Notes: generated from the sequence alone by a model not told the origin. DNA of 32,517 nucleotides from Oscillospiraceae bacterium (GCA_009776905.1 WRMX01000009.1:2491-35007); one strand, 5' to 3'. Counted from the stretch's first letter, positions 12,124-20,515 are shown. Program-made: numbers and translations.

Positions 12124-13422
12124 GTGACGCAATATGTCATTAACGGCGGGAACAAACTCCATGGCGAAATCGAGATCAGCGGCGCTAAAAACGCTGCCGT
12201 GGCTATTATCCCCGCAGCTCTGATGGTAAACGGCGTATGTAGGATCGAAAACCTGCCGCAAATCTCCGATGTTTCTACGCTTCTCAATATCCTCAAAGAA
12301 ATGGGCGCGGTCATCCGCGTCGTTGACAAAAGAACCATCGACATCGACTGCTCGCATGTCGGGACGTCTTCCGCCACCTTCGACACGATGCGCCGCATCC
12401 GCGCGTCATACTACCTCATCGGCGCCTTGCTCGGCAGGTTCGGCAAGGCCGATGTCGCAATGCCCGGCGGTTGCAATTTCGGCGGCGTCCGCCCGATCGA
12501 CCAGCACATGAAAGGTTTCGTCGCCATGGGCGCGGAGATGACAGTGCAAAACGGCATCGTCTCTGCAACGACCGGCGGCCGTCTGCGCGGCGCTTCGATA
12601 TATCTCGACGTCGTCTCTGTCGGTGCCACGATCAATCTCATGCTCGGCGCCGCCCTCGCTGATGGCAATACTTTCATCGAGAACGCCGCCAGGGAGCCTC
12701 ACATTGTCGATCTCGCTAACTTCCTTAACTCCATGGGCGCCGACATTCGCGGCGCCGGCACTAACGTCATAAAAGTCCGCGGAGCGCGCCGTCTCAACGG
12801 CGGTTTCTATTCCATCATCCCGGACCAAATCGAGGCCGGGACGTATATGGCGGCTGTCGCGGGCGCGGGCGGCGAGGTTCTCATCAAGGACGTCATCCCC
12901 AAGCACCTCGAGTGCATTTCCGGCAAGCTGCGCGAAATGGGCGTTTCCGTTTTCGAACATGAGGATTCCGTCACTGTCCGCCGCGTCGCCCCCCTTCTCG
13001 GCGCCCATGTCAAAACCATGCCATACCCCGGTTTTCCGACTGACATGCAGCCTCAAATTTCCACGATTCTCAGCACTGCGACGGGGACTAGCACCGTCAC
13101 GGAGGGCGTTTGGGACAATAGGTTCAGCTACACGGACGAGCTTGCCAAAATGGGCGGTTCCATCAGGGTCATCGGCAGGACTGCCATCATCGAAGGCGTG
13201 CCGTACATCACAGGCGCGCCAATCAAGGCCGGCGACTTGCGTGCCGGCGCGGCCCTTGTCATTGCCGGCTTGTGCGCGCGCGGCGTGACTGTTCTCGAAG
13301 GCGTCAACTACATCGAGCGCGGCTACGAAAAGATGATCAAAAAGCTTTCCGCCATCGGCGCGGACATTCATTCCAGGTATGTCTCCGACGAGCCGCAAAT
13401 CGTCGTGCAGGAAGCGGGATAA
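12124..13422 (+). CDS. murA: UDP-N-acetylglucosamine 1-carboxyvinyltransferase MurA
   Basis: 432 aa from the GTG at 12124, which follows GGGGGG by 9 bases and gives the usual N-terminus (VIxGGxxLxGEIxISGAKNA). The track ATG 11 codons upstream would translate through the ribosome site. It catalyses the first committed step of peptidoglycan synthesis: enolpyruvyl transfer from PEP to UDP-GlcNAc in the cytoplasm. Visible active-site elements are Lys22-Asn23 in SGAKNA, the catalytic Cys117 in PGGCNFGGVRP (so fosfomycin-sensitive type rather than the Asp variant), and the FPTDMQPQ and NRFSYTDEL segments. Both EPSP-synthase-like halves are complete. It sits between rlmH and a DUF2007-like gene on the same strand. 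Confidence 0.96.
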   Translation: MTQYVINGGNKLHGEIEISGAKNAAVAIIPAALMVNGVCRIENLPQISDVSTLLNILKEMGAVIRVVDKRTIDIDCSHVGTSSATFDTMRRIRASYYLIGALLGRFGKADVAMPGGCNFGGVRPIDQHMKGFVAMGAEMTVQNGIVSATTGGRLRGASIYLDVVSVGATINLMLGAALADGNTFIENAAREPHIVDLANFLNSMGADIRGAGTNVIKVRGARRLNGGFYSIIPDQIEAGTYMAAVAGAGGEVLIKDVIPKHLECISGKLREMGVSVFEHEDSVTVRRVAPLLGAHVKTMPYPGFPTDMQPQISTILSTATGTSTVTEGVWDNRFSYTDELAKMGGSIRVIGRTAIIEGVPYITGAPIKAGDLRAGAALVIAGLCARGVTVLEGVNYIERGYEKMIKKLSAIGADIHSRYVSDEPQIVVQEAG

Positions 13423-13430
13423 GCATATTA

Positions 13431-13452
13431 GCGTGGGAGCACCCCACAATCC
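13431..13452 (-). repeat. Fragment of the dispersed element (terminal hairpin only)
   Basis: Just after murA, GCGTGGGAGCACCCCACA plus AATCC matches the end of the 23706 element (ACGTGGGCTGCGCCCACA plus ACCC) in the same orientation. The rest of the element is not visible. The small hairpin could also act as a weak terminator. Confidence 0.4.
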
Positions 13453-13486
13453 ATATCGTGTTATGCAACATATGAATAAATTTTAG

Positions 13487-13512
13487 AACAAGGGGGCTTT
13501 GCTACCCTTGTT
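13487..13512 (+). terminator. Hairpin downstream of murA
   Basis: AACAAGGG and CCCTTGTT form an 8-bp stem with a 10-nt loop, 65 bases after murA. It is followed only by CATCTTAGG, so U-tract support is poor. It covers the track start of the next ORF (13499), which argues for the later start chosen there. Confidence 0.4.
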
Positions 13513-13555
13513 CATCTTAGGCTCGATTATGGGTCTATATTGGAGGCGTGATACT

Positions 13556-14020
13556 TTGGCTCGAAAGAATAAACCGGACCCAGGCCCCGACTGGCCTTAC
13601 GACGCGGAGGGCTCAATGGTTCCGCCCACGTTCCTGAAACGTGTTCACGGCGGGCCGCTCGACATGGAGCTGACATTGAACCTGCTCAATGCTTATGGCA
13701 TCCCTTTTGTCTGCGAATATCCGAATAATGGCCTCTTTGGCAAGCTGATTCTCGGCTATTCTCCCGGTGGCATGGATGTCTATGTCCCCGAGTCCATGCT
13801 CGAGGACGCGCAAAACGTGCTGAACGCCGACATTCTTGAAGACGACTATGTTCTGACGGACGAGATCGATGACGATGGCGGCAGCGATGCTTTTTTAGGC
13901 AACGGCGAAAATGGCGACGGTGCAAATGGCGGCGGCGCAAATGGCGATGGCGAGCGTATCGATGAATTGCCTGCCGGCATCGCGGGTGACGGCGGTGTTT
14001 CGCCCGGCGAGGAGGAGTAA
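13556..14020 (+). CDS. DUF2007-like (putative signal-transducing) small protein with acidic Gly/Asn-rich tail
   Basis: 154 aa from the TTG at 13556, 9 bases after GGAGG. The track start at 13499 has only a 2-base gap to its G-run and lies in a hairpin. Residues about 30-100 (RVHGGPLDMELTLNLLNAYGIP, YVPESMLEDAQNVL) match the pattern of the DUF2007 'putative prokaryotic signal transducing protein' family: a small ferredoxin-like fold with no assigned biochemical function. The C-terminus is a low-complexity GDGANGGGANGDG stretch and an acidic end. The next gene starts 3 bases after its stop, with the ribosome site inside this ORF, so the two are co-translated. Not membrane-bound with this start. 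Confidence 0.7.
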   Translation: MARKNKPDPGPDWPYDAEGSMVPPTFLKRVHGGPLDMELTLNLLNAYGIPFVCEYPNNGLFGKLILGYSPGGMDVYVPESMLEDAQNVLNADILEDDYVLTDEIDDDGGSDAFLGNGENGDGANGGGANGDGERIDELPAGIAGDGGVSPGEEE

Positions 14021-14023
14021 GAA

Positions 14024-15742
14024 ATGAATTATCTCGATGAATATAATAAATGGTTAAGCAGCCCCGCGCTTTCGCAAGACGAAAAGGATGAGCTGCAAGC
14101 AATCTCTGGCAACGACGCCGAAATCAAGGACCGCTTCTTCAGCAGGTTGGAGTTTGGGACCGCGGGGCTCCGCGGCATCATGGGAACGGGCCTTTTCAGG
14201 ATGAACATCCATGTCATCCGCCACACGACTCAGGCGCTCGCCGAGCTCATCCTCATGGAGCAAAGCCCCTCGAAATGCGTCGCAATTTGTTATGACTCTC
14301 GCATCAATAGCGCCAAGTTCGCCCGCGAAGCCGCCTGCGTCATTTCCGCCAATGGCATCAATGTCCGGCTCTTCGACGCGCTCCGGCCGACTCCCGAGCT
14401 GTCTTTTGCCATTCGCGAATATGGCTGCATCGCCGGCATCAACATCACTGCCAGCCATAATCCTAAAGAGTACAACGGATATAAGGTATATTGGGACGAC
14501 GGCGCGCAGGTGCCGCCCCGCCATGCGGAGATAATTGCGCAAAAAATCGAGGAGCTGGATATTTTTTCCTCGATAAAAAGAATCGACTTCGACGAGGCTG
14601 TCGAAAAAGGCCTAATCAGCATAATGGGCGGCGAAACTGACGAATTATTCTTGAAAAACGTCATGGAACAGGTGAACGACTATGATGTGGTCAAACGAGC
14701 CTCTGATAGGTTCGGCCTTGTTTTTACGCCTTTTCACGGCGCGGGGCATAAGCTGGTGCCCGAAGCCCTGCGCAGGCTCGGCCTTACAAACATCGTATGC
14801 GTCCCGGAGCAAATGGTGCTCGATGGCACGTTCCCGACCGTCATATCGCCAAATCCCGAAAACCCCGAAGGCTTCCACTTGGCTTCCGCGCTGGCCGTGG
14901 AACACGGCGCAGCTCTGATAATCGGGACCGATCCGGACTGCGACCGCGTTGGGATCATGGTGCGCGACGATGCCGGCGGGTTCGTGCCCCTTTCCGGCAA
15001 CCAGACAGGCGCGCTGCTGCTCGATTATGTCATCGGCGCCAAAAAACGGGCGAATACGATGCCCGCCGATCCTGTCGCGCTCAAAACAATCGTCTCCACA
15101 GAGATGGCGCGTCACATCGCCGAGACCAACGGCGTCGCCTGTTTCGACACTTTTACGGGTTTCAAGTTCATGGCGGAAAAAAAGAACGCATTGGAAACGA
15201 GCGGAGCCGGAAAAGTGATTTTCTCATATGAGGAGTCGTATGGATATATGTTCGGAGACTTCGTGCGCGACAAAGACGCTGTCACGGCCTCCATGTTGAT
15301 AGCGGAGATGGCCGCATGGTATTTCGAGCGCGGCATGACCCTTTTCGATGCAATGCGCGATTTATATGAAAAATACGGCCAATATGGCGAAAAGACGCTC
15401 AATCTTCTGATGCCGGGTCTGGACGGCCTTGAAAAAATGCGTGAGCTTATGTCCGGGCTGCGCGAAAACCCGCCCACTCAAATTGCCGGCTCGCGAGTGG
15501 TTTCGACCCGCGACTATCTGTCCGGCGTCGTTACGGACACGGCGACCGGCGCCACCGCTCCGATGGAGCTTTCCGGCTCCAATGTGCTGCGTTACGAAAC
15601 AGACGACGGTACTGTCGCAATCGTGCGCCCTTCCGGCACCGAGCCGAAGGTCAAGGTATATATCATGGCGAGCGATGCAACTCGCTCCGGATGTGACGAA
15701 AAAATCGAAAAATACTCCCGATGGGCGGAAACGCTGTCATAA
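14024..15742 (+). CDS. pgcA: Phosphoglucomutase/phosphomannomutase (alpha-D-phosphohexomutase family)
   Basis: 572 aa, matching the roughly 565-580 aa of the B. subtilis PgcA-type enzymes. It begins 3 bases after the DUF2007-like gene with GGAGGAG upstream. Features: LEFGTAGLRGIMG, the phosphoserine loop TASHNPKEYNGYK (Ser144), the Mg2+ loop DPDCDR (Asp303, 305, 307), the sugar-binding EESYGY, and the phosphate-binding RPSGTEPK near the C-terminus. It interconverts glucose-1-phosphate and glucose-6-phosphate (and possibly mannose phosphates), feeding UDP-glucose, glycolipid and wall-polymer synthesis, which fits its place after murA. Complete and apparently functional. Substrate preference is inferred. 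Confidence 0.93.
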   Translation: MNYLDEYNKWLSSPALSQDEKDELQAISGNDAEIKDRFFSRLEFGTAGLRGIMGTGLFRMNIHVIRHTTQALAELILMEQSPSKCVAICYDSRINSAKFAREAACVISANGINVRLFDALRPTPELSFAIREYGCIAGINITASHNPKEYNGYKVYWDDGAQVPPRHAEIIAQKIEELDIFSSIKRIDFDEAVEKGLISIMGGETDELFLKNVMEQVNDYDVVKRASDRFGLVFTPFHGAGHKLVPEALRRLGLTNIVCVPEQMVLDGTFPTVISPNPENPEGFHLASALAVEHGAALIIGTDPDCDRVGIMVRDDAGGFVPLSGNQTGALLLDYVIGAKKRANTMPADPVALKTIVSTEMARHIAETNGVACFDTFTGFKFMAEKKNALETSGAGKVIFSYEESYGYMFGDFVRDKDAVTASMLIAEMAAWYFERGMTLFDAMRDLYEKYGQYGEKTLNLLMPGLDGLEKMRELMSGLRENPPTQIAGSRVVSTRDYLSGVVTDTATGATAPMELSGSNVLRYETDDGTVAIVRPSGTEPKVKVYIMASDATRSGCDEKIEKYSRWAETLS

Positions 15743-15763
15743 TGTTTGATTTTGCACAAACTG

Positions 15764-15792
15764 TTGACTTTTCTGTGTAAAGTGTATATATT
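15764..15792 (+). promoter_or_regulatory. Promoter of the secreted helical protein gene
   Basis: TTGACT, 17 bases, then TATATT. Transcription would start near 15799, past the ORF-track start at 15795, so translation must begin at the ATG at 15843. Confidence 0.8.
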
Positions 15793-15842
15793 ATATGTCA
15801 AGGATTAGACAATTTCTGAATCACTACTTAGGAGGGATCGCA

Positions 15843-17174
15843 ATGCGCAAGAAAATACTATCTACAATTCTAGTAATAACCATGCTATTCGCCTTCGCAA
15901 TACCCGCCCTCGCAATAACAAATGTTGACCATGATGACTTTAACGATATTGCTCTGAGGGCAATCATCGTTGAACAAACTTCGTCCGTCGCGACATTGGT
16001 CGCGAACATCCTCCCGGCAGATACAATTAAAGAAGCCATCAAAACCGCCGTCTCGGGCATGCTGGACCTCGACGATGTCAGCAAGCTGGCAGGGCCGGCG
16101 CTCGCCGGGTTGCTCGGAAACGCAGCGAAAAACTCGCTTGGCCTCGCCATCCCGGACTCTGTCGACCTTGAATCCATCGTCAACAGCGTCCTGAGCAGCG
16201 ACATCGTCAGCTCCATAGTCACAAGTGGCTTCGTAAGCAAGGTGATCGACAGGACCATCGACAATCTCATTAACGCGCTGGTCGTGGAAGATGCCATCAA
16301 CGCGCTCGCGGACAGCGTAGTCGACCAGCTCACCGCAGAAATTTGGAACGATGCCAATCCCAACTCCGGTTCGTTCCTAGGCATACAGACAGGCCACTGG
16401 AATACCAACGGCGGTTGGAACAAAACAAATATAGGCATCACGATCGCTGCAAAACTCGGCATCGCCGGAGTAAGCGGCAACATCGAAGACTATATCGATG
16501 TTGACAATATCGACCTCACAAAGATATTCAGCGTGGAGACGCTGCTTGGCGCCGTGACGAAAGCCATCACCGACACCAGCAAGGAATACTTTGAGGCATA
16601 TAAGGCAGCGTTGGTCGCAAAAGTGCAAGCGAAAATCGAGGAATTGAAGACCTTGGCAAAGAACGAGCTCGTCAACGAACTCAACAAGATATTCGGATTG
16701 AAGCTCGCCGCCCGCGACGATTTTGATGCGATCGAAGCAAAGATCACCACTTTCATCAATGAGTCAAAAAGCTACATCGATGCGAACAGGGACAAAATAA
16801 TCAGGGAGGTCAAAGCACTTCAGACCGCCGTCAAGACTCTTGATAAATATTCGTGCCTGGATCTCGGCAAGGTCAACTCCATGCTCGACAGGCTGTTGAA
16901 GTGCCTTGAAAAGAAAGAGAAACCAGTCATCCCCACTCCCGATCCTATCCTCGATTCCGTCTCCGCTTCCGCTGTGGTAGAAAAGCAAAACGGTAACCAA
17001 AACAAGCTGACGATCACAGTTACGGAGAAATTTAAGGACGGCACGACAAAAACATATACCAAGAGTTTCCAAATCAACAACAACGCAGCCGGCACATATG
17101 AGGTGGGCGCATATAAGGTCTATGTCAATACGAAGGGCAACACCCAGATCCGCGAGTGCTATATTGTTGCATAG
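15843..17174 (+). CDS. Secreted helical protein of unknown function with C-terminal NQNK domain
   Basis: 443 aa from the ATG at 15843, preceded by AGGAGGG. The signal peptide is MRKKILSTILVITMLFAFAIPALA. The middle (about 30-365) is rich in alternating Ile/Val/Leu and Asp/Asn helices with several LxDxVxSxx-like stretches and a Lys/Glu-rich coiled-coil-like segment (about 245-340). It belongs to no family recognised here. After a Pro linker (KPVIPTPDP), the last 70 residues (NGNQNKLTITVTE through NTKGNTQIRECYIVA) closely match the N-terminal domain of the protein at 1-1865. There is no LPXTG or membrane anchor, so it is probably released or held non-covalently. Own promoter and terminator; monocistronic. 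Confidence 0.8.
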   Translation: MRKKILSTILVITMLFAFAIPALAITNVDHDDFNDIALRAIIVEQTSSVATLVANILPADTIKEAIKTAVSGMLDLDDVSKLAGPALAGLLGNAAKNSLGLAIPDSVDLESIVNSVLSSDIVSSIVTSGFVSKVIDRTIDNLINALVVEDAINALADSVVDQLTAEIWNDANPNSGSFLGIQTGHWNTNGGWNKTNIGITIAAKLGIAGVSGNIEDYIDVDNIDLTKIFSVETLLGAVTKAITDTSKEYFEAYKAALVAKVQAKIEELKTLAKNELVNELNKIFGLKLAARDDFDAIEAKITTFINESKSYIDANRDKIIREVKALQTAVKTLDKYSCLDLGKVNSMLDRLLKCLEKKEKPVIPTPDPILDSVSASAVVEKQNGNQNKLTITVTEKFKDGTTKTYTKSFQINNNAAGTYEVGAYKVYVNTKGNTQIRECYIVA

Positions 17175-17189
17175 CAATCCCCACAAATT

Positions 17190-17229
17190 AAAAAACAGTT
17201 GCTGCTCATATGCGCAGCAACTGTTTTTT
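17190..17229. terminator. Bidirectional intrinsic terminator
   Basis: A perfect 16-bp stem (AAAAAACAGTTGCTGC / GCAGCAACTGTTTTTT) with an 8-nt loop, A-tract on one side and T-tract on the other. It serves the plus-strand secreted protein gene and the converging minus-strand acyltransferase gene. Confidence 0.92.
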
Positions 17230-17237
17230 CTTATCTA

Positions 17238-17279
17238 ACTTGGGAGGTTCCATCCCCACAACCCGGATGTCGCGCGCTA
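17238..17279 (-). repeat. Truncated copy of the dispersed element (3' part)
   Basis: On the minus strand, 26 of 30 bases from GCGCG through GTTGTGGGG match the 3' part of the element at 11164-11349, including CCGGGTTGTGGGG and GGAACC. The terminal hairpin is degenerate here. The fragment begins right after the stop of the acyltransferase gene. Confidence 0.6.
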
Positions 17280-17283
17280 CGAT

Positions 17284-19770
17284 CTATTTCGCGGGCTTTT
17301 GCGAGGCGACATTCACAGCATCTAGAACCATCTGCGCATAAAGCTCCATGGACGCGGATCCGCCCATATGCACCTTGTCTGCGGCAAGCACGTTGGCCTG
17401 CTCCCCGACGATATAATTCCAATCCGCAATTGTAATGTAGTCATATTGCCACGACAATCCTCTTAGCCACTCGGCGGTCTCCTTCGTAAGTCTACCGTTC
17501 GTATTGTTATTGCCATCGTATGGGGTCACAAAAATCAGCCTGTGGCCGGGTTCCAAAGCTGTCACTATTTTCAGCAACTGCTCCGCATAATCATAATTCG
17601 CGTTCGTCCCCACGGCTATGACAACATATTCGCGAAGCTCCCCTTTGTTCTGCAAGTTCACCATTATGTTTCTGCCCTGCGGCACCGTGCGGCTGACCTC
17701 CGCGTCCACGACGCAGTTCGGAATCGTTCTCGTCATCGCAGACTTTGCCCCAAGCGGCACAGAGTCGCCAATCAGCGTGACCCCCTCCGGCCATTTTCTA
17801 TCCTCCGGCTCCGTGTCACCGCTGTCATCGCCGATATCGTCAGTGGTTGCAGCAGGCGGCGTTGCGCCATCCTCCCCGACGTCCGCGCCCTGCCCCTGTG
17901 CGGTCTGCGTCGCCGAGCCCTGTCCTTGCGCAGTCAGCGTCGTCGAGCCTTGCCCCTGCGCGGTCTGCGCCACCGAGTCCTGCCCCTTCGCGGTCTGCGT
18001 CGCGCCCTGTCCTTGCGCGGTCTGCGTCGCGCCCTGTCCTTGCGCGGTCTGCGTCGCCGAGCCTTGCCCTTGCGCGGTCTGAGCCTGTCCTTGCGCTGTT
18101 GACTGAGGTTGGGCATTATTATTTTGATTACCGCCGTCTGCGCCGTCGCCATTTTCCATTGCGCCTTGCAACGCACCTGCACCATCCGCCGAGCCTTGCA
18201 GCGCACCTGCACCATCCGCCGAGCCTTGCAGCGCACCTGCACCATCCGCCGAGCCTTGCAGCGCGCCTATGCCTTCCTCTGCTGAGCCCTGCTCCGCGCC
18301 AATGCCTTCTTCATCTATCGAGCCTTGCAACGCAGCCTCACCCTGCATCTCGCCTCCGCTCTGAGACGATTCTTCCGAAACCTGCCGCTCTTCGCCTAAT
18401 TCGCTATCCGTACCCTCATGCGACAAAGACTTCAAACTCGCGCTCATCTCATCGGCTCTGCGCCCGTAATCAGCCTTTTGGCTCATCAAAAGCATGTCAT
18501 GCACGTCGCTTGCGACATAGTTCGCGACAAAATCCGCTTCAATGCTCGTTATTGCGGGCGCTTTATAAACGACGAAACCTCCCAAGGCCACTCCCGCAGC
18601 CGTCACGGCTCCGATCGCAGCCAACGCAATACGACGATGTTTCATGCCCTTCCCGCCATTGCCGGCAAACAGTGCCTTTTCGACTATATAAACCATCAAC
18701 GCGGAAAAGCTTATCGAAACCGCAAGCGTCGTAAGCGAAGCGGCAATATGGTTCAATACCACCGCAGAAACGATTATATATATCGGCCAATGGAACAGAT
18801 AGAGGTCATATGACATCTCGGAAGCAATAGTCAGCGCAGCCGGTTCTTTCATTTTCACAGGCGTCAAAATATGCAGCCCGTGCGTGCAATATATCATCAC
18901 GACAGTCAATGCTGATGTTAAAACGAACCCATATTTATAAATGAATAAATCATTAAAATCATACTGCGAAAAAATGAATACAATAACGGCAGCAGAAGCA
19001 ACCGATACGATTATCATTGCAGCGGCTTTTTGCTTTTTATGCTCTGAAAGCAAACGCTTCTTGATAGCTTTATCCTGTTTTGAGTTGATGCCCCATATCG
19101 CGCCTGCGGTGGCTCCTATGAAAAATGGGAATAAACGTGAAAGCGTGTTAAAATAGATATCGTTCAATCCGATTTCCGACACGATCTGCAGGCGCAAAAA
19201 CATATACGATCCAATCGCAACCAAGAGCGATATTGTCAACACCGCACCATTCAAAAATAACAGCCGTTTAGAGCTGTATTTTTTATATATCGCCTTAGAT
19301 ACCGATGACAAAAGCGCGCAAACAATACCCCAGGCAACGTAAAACTGCATCAGTACCGCAAGCGACCACATATGCATGTATAATTGCGGCATCAGCTGCG
19401 CTTCGTAGCTCGACCCGCTGAAAATATTGAACCAATTGGCCGTGAAGCTAAGCGCGGATGCGAGCTGTTTTGCAATGCCGACCGTGAAATCAGGCGATAT
19501 TAACAATGCAAAGGGCAATGTAAACGCGATTGAAAGGTACATCGGCACAAGGATACGCTGCACTCGTCTCTTGAAATACTTAAAAACAGCAAAATCGCCG
19601 TTCTTCCTGACTTCTTCCATTATAAGCGCGGTGATTAGGAATCCCGAAAACGTGAAGAACACATCCACGCCTAAAAATCCGCCCGGCAAAGCGCTGTGGA
19701 AAAGGTGATATCCCAATACGAGAAAGAGCCCGAATGCGCGGACAGAGTCGAACCATTTGATCCTATTCAT
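17284..19770 (-). CDS. OatA-like membrane acyltransferase (AT3) with C-terminal SGNH esterase domain
   Basis: 828 aa. Residues about 1-370 are an Acyl_transf_3 (AT3) membrane domain with roughly ten to eleven hydrophobic segments, the conserved VLGYHLFHS near the start and RRVQRILVP. A long low-complexity extracellular linker follows (about 440-650) with repeated GALQGSADGA and TAQGQGSATQ units. The end (664-828) is an SGNH hydrolase domain: GDSVPLG (Ser670), AVGTNANYDY (block III) and DKVHMGG (Asp798, His801). The architecture matches OatA-type peptidoglycan O-acetyltransferases, in which AT3 moves acetyl groups across the membrane and the SGNH domain transfers them to MurNAc. Other wall glycans are possible targets. 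The start overlaps the MORN gene end by 8 bases, implying translational coupling. Confidence 0.88.
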   Translation of the reverse strand: MNRIKWFDSVRAFGLFLVLGYHLFHSALPGGFLGVDVFFTFSGFLITALIMEEVRKNGDFAVFKYFKRRVQRILVPMYLSIAFTLPFALLISPDFTVGIAKQLASALSFTANWFNIFSGSSYEAQLMPQLYMHMWSLAVLMQFYVAWGIVCALLSSVSKAIYKKYSSKRLLFLNGAVLTISLLVAIGSYMFLRLQIVSEIGLNDIYFNTLSRLFPFFIGATAGAIWGINSKQDKAIKKRLLSEHKKQKAAAMIIVSVASAAVIVFIFSQYDFNDLFIYKYGFVLTSALTVVMIYCTHGLHILTPVKMKEPAALTIASEMSYDLYLFHWPIYIIVSAVVLNHIAASLTTLAVSISFSALMVYIVEKALFAGNGGKGMKHRRIALAAIGAVTAAGVALGGFVVYKAPAITSIEADFVANYVASDVHDMLLMSQKADYGRRADEMSASLKSLSHEGTDSELGEERQVSEESSQSGGEMQGEAALQGSIDEEGIGAEQGSAEEGIGALQGSADGAGALQGSADGAGALQGSADGAGALQGAMENGDGADGGNQNNNAQPQSTAQGQAQTAQGQGSATQTAQGQGATQTAQGQGATQTAKGQDSVAQTAQGQGSTTLTAQGQGSATQTAQGQGADVGEDGATPPAATTDDIGDDSGDTEPEDRKWPEGVTLIGDSVPLGAKSAMTRTIPNCVVDAEVSRTVPQGRNIMVNLQNKGELREYVVIAVGTNANYDYAEQLLKIVTALEPGHRLIFVTPYDGNNNTNGRLTKETAEWLRGLSWQYDYITIADWNYIVGEQANVLAADKVHMGGSASMELYAQMVLDAVNVASQKPAK
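18181..18270 (-). repeat. 30-bp tandem repeat in the AT3-SGNH linker
   Basis: Two exact copies and a third near-exact copy of a 30-bp unit (start ACCATCCGCCGAGCC) encode the repeated GALQGSADGA decapeptide. Identity at the DNA level suggests recent expansion and likely length variation between strains. Confidence 0.9.
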
Positions 19771-20368
19771 ATCTAGCTATCAGCGCCCCCCTTTCCCATA
19801 ATCCGCCCACAATTTCGCCCTCCACCGAGACGAACGTCCCCGAGCCGTCGAACAGTCCCTCGCTGAAACCGCCCTCGTAAGCCCAGCCCTCCGCCGAGAC
19901 AAACGTCCCCGAGCCGTCGAACAATCCCTCGCTGAAGCCGCCCTCGTAAGTCCAGCCCTCCGCCGAGGTGAACGTCCCCGAGCCTTCGAACAATCCCTCG
20001 CTGAAGCCGCCCTCGTAAGTCCAGCCCTCTGCCGAGATGAACGTCCCCGAGCCATTCGGTTTGCCGTTCAAAAAATCTCCGACATATATTGCTTCACCGT
20101 CATCGTCTTTAAATTCTCCGTTCCCGGAAAACCTCCCGCCTTCAAACCGGCCCGAATACGTATATCCGCTCGAAAAATCGATCGTTCCTACTCCATCAAA
20201 AAGCCCATTCTTCAGCTCGCCACTATATATAATTTCACCGAAGAGGTATGCATCAAACTCGACTTGCGCAAGGATAGCCTTATCCGGCAGCAAAATAGCG
20301 TAATACGCAAAAAACGCGATTACGGCAATAAGCAATATTGATATCACAGGGGTCAAAACCTTAGACAT
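19763..20368 (-). CDS. Membrane-anchored MORN repeat protein
   Basis: 201 aa from the ATG at 20368. The upstream extension in the track reads through a GC-rich repeat and is unlikely to be coding. The ribosome site (GGAGG) is 14 bases away, which is long, so the exact start is uncertain. An N-terminal membrane segment (VISILLIAVIAFFAYYAILL) is followed by about seven MORN motifs (YSGELKNGLFDGVGTI, YEGGFSEGLFEGSGTF and so on), the last four nearly identical. MORN repeats usually bind lipids or proteins and often sit beside membrane enzymes. Its stop overlaps the start of the AT3 acyltransferase, so it probably acts with that enzyme, as a scaffold or regulator. That partnership is inferred from gene order. 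Confidence 0.82.
   Translation of the reverse strand: MSKVLTPVISILLIAVIAFFAYYAILLPDKAILAQVEFDAYLFGEIIYSGELKNGLFDGVGTIDFSSGYTYSGRFEGGRFSGNGEFKDDDGEAIYVGDFLNGKPNGSGTFISAEGWTYEGGFSEGLFEGSGTFTSAEGWTYEGGFSEGLFDGSGTFVSAEGWAYEGGFSEGLFDGSGTFVSVEGEIVGGLWERGALIARYE
19826..20053 (-). repeat. 69-bp tandem repeats within the MORN gene
   Basis: The string AACGTCCCC recurs at 19833, 19902, 19971 and 20040, an exact 69-bp period that encodes a 23-residue MORN unit. The copies are highly similar at the nucleotide level. Confidence 0.88.
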
Positions 20369-20412
20369 CAGATTATGATAGACCTCCGATTTTCTTCGTA
20401 ACTGTTTGGGAC

Positions 20413-20515
20413 GAGCCGGGCATCGCCCCCGCACGCGCCTGCATCATTCAAGGCCTACAACGCGGCAGCGCAGGATGGAGCCGGGCATCGCCCCCTCCGC
20501 GCGCCAGCATCATTC
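20413..20515 (-). repeat. Direct repeat pair at the 3' end of prfB
   Basis: A segment of about 37 bases (GAGCCGGGCATCGCCCC through GCATCATTC) at 20413-20449 recurs at 20478-20515 with a few differences. The second copy contains the prfB stop codon, so the first looks like a duplicated gene end in the spacer before the MORN gene. Confidence 0.75.

Noticed and set aside
12406-13449. 347-aa minus-strand ORF opposite murA
   Set aside because: Shadow ORF produced by the GC-rich codon use of murA. The composition is atypical, and murA on the other strand is unambiguous.
17847-18734. 295-aa plus-strand ORF (and similar ORFs at 17542 and 17618)
   Set aside because: These are shadows of the acyltransferase linker repeats read on the opposite strand. 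They have no ribosome site or domain pattern.
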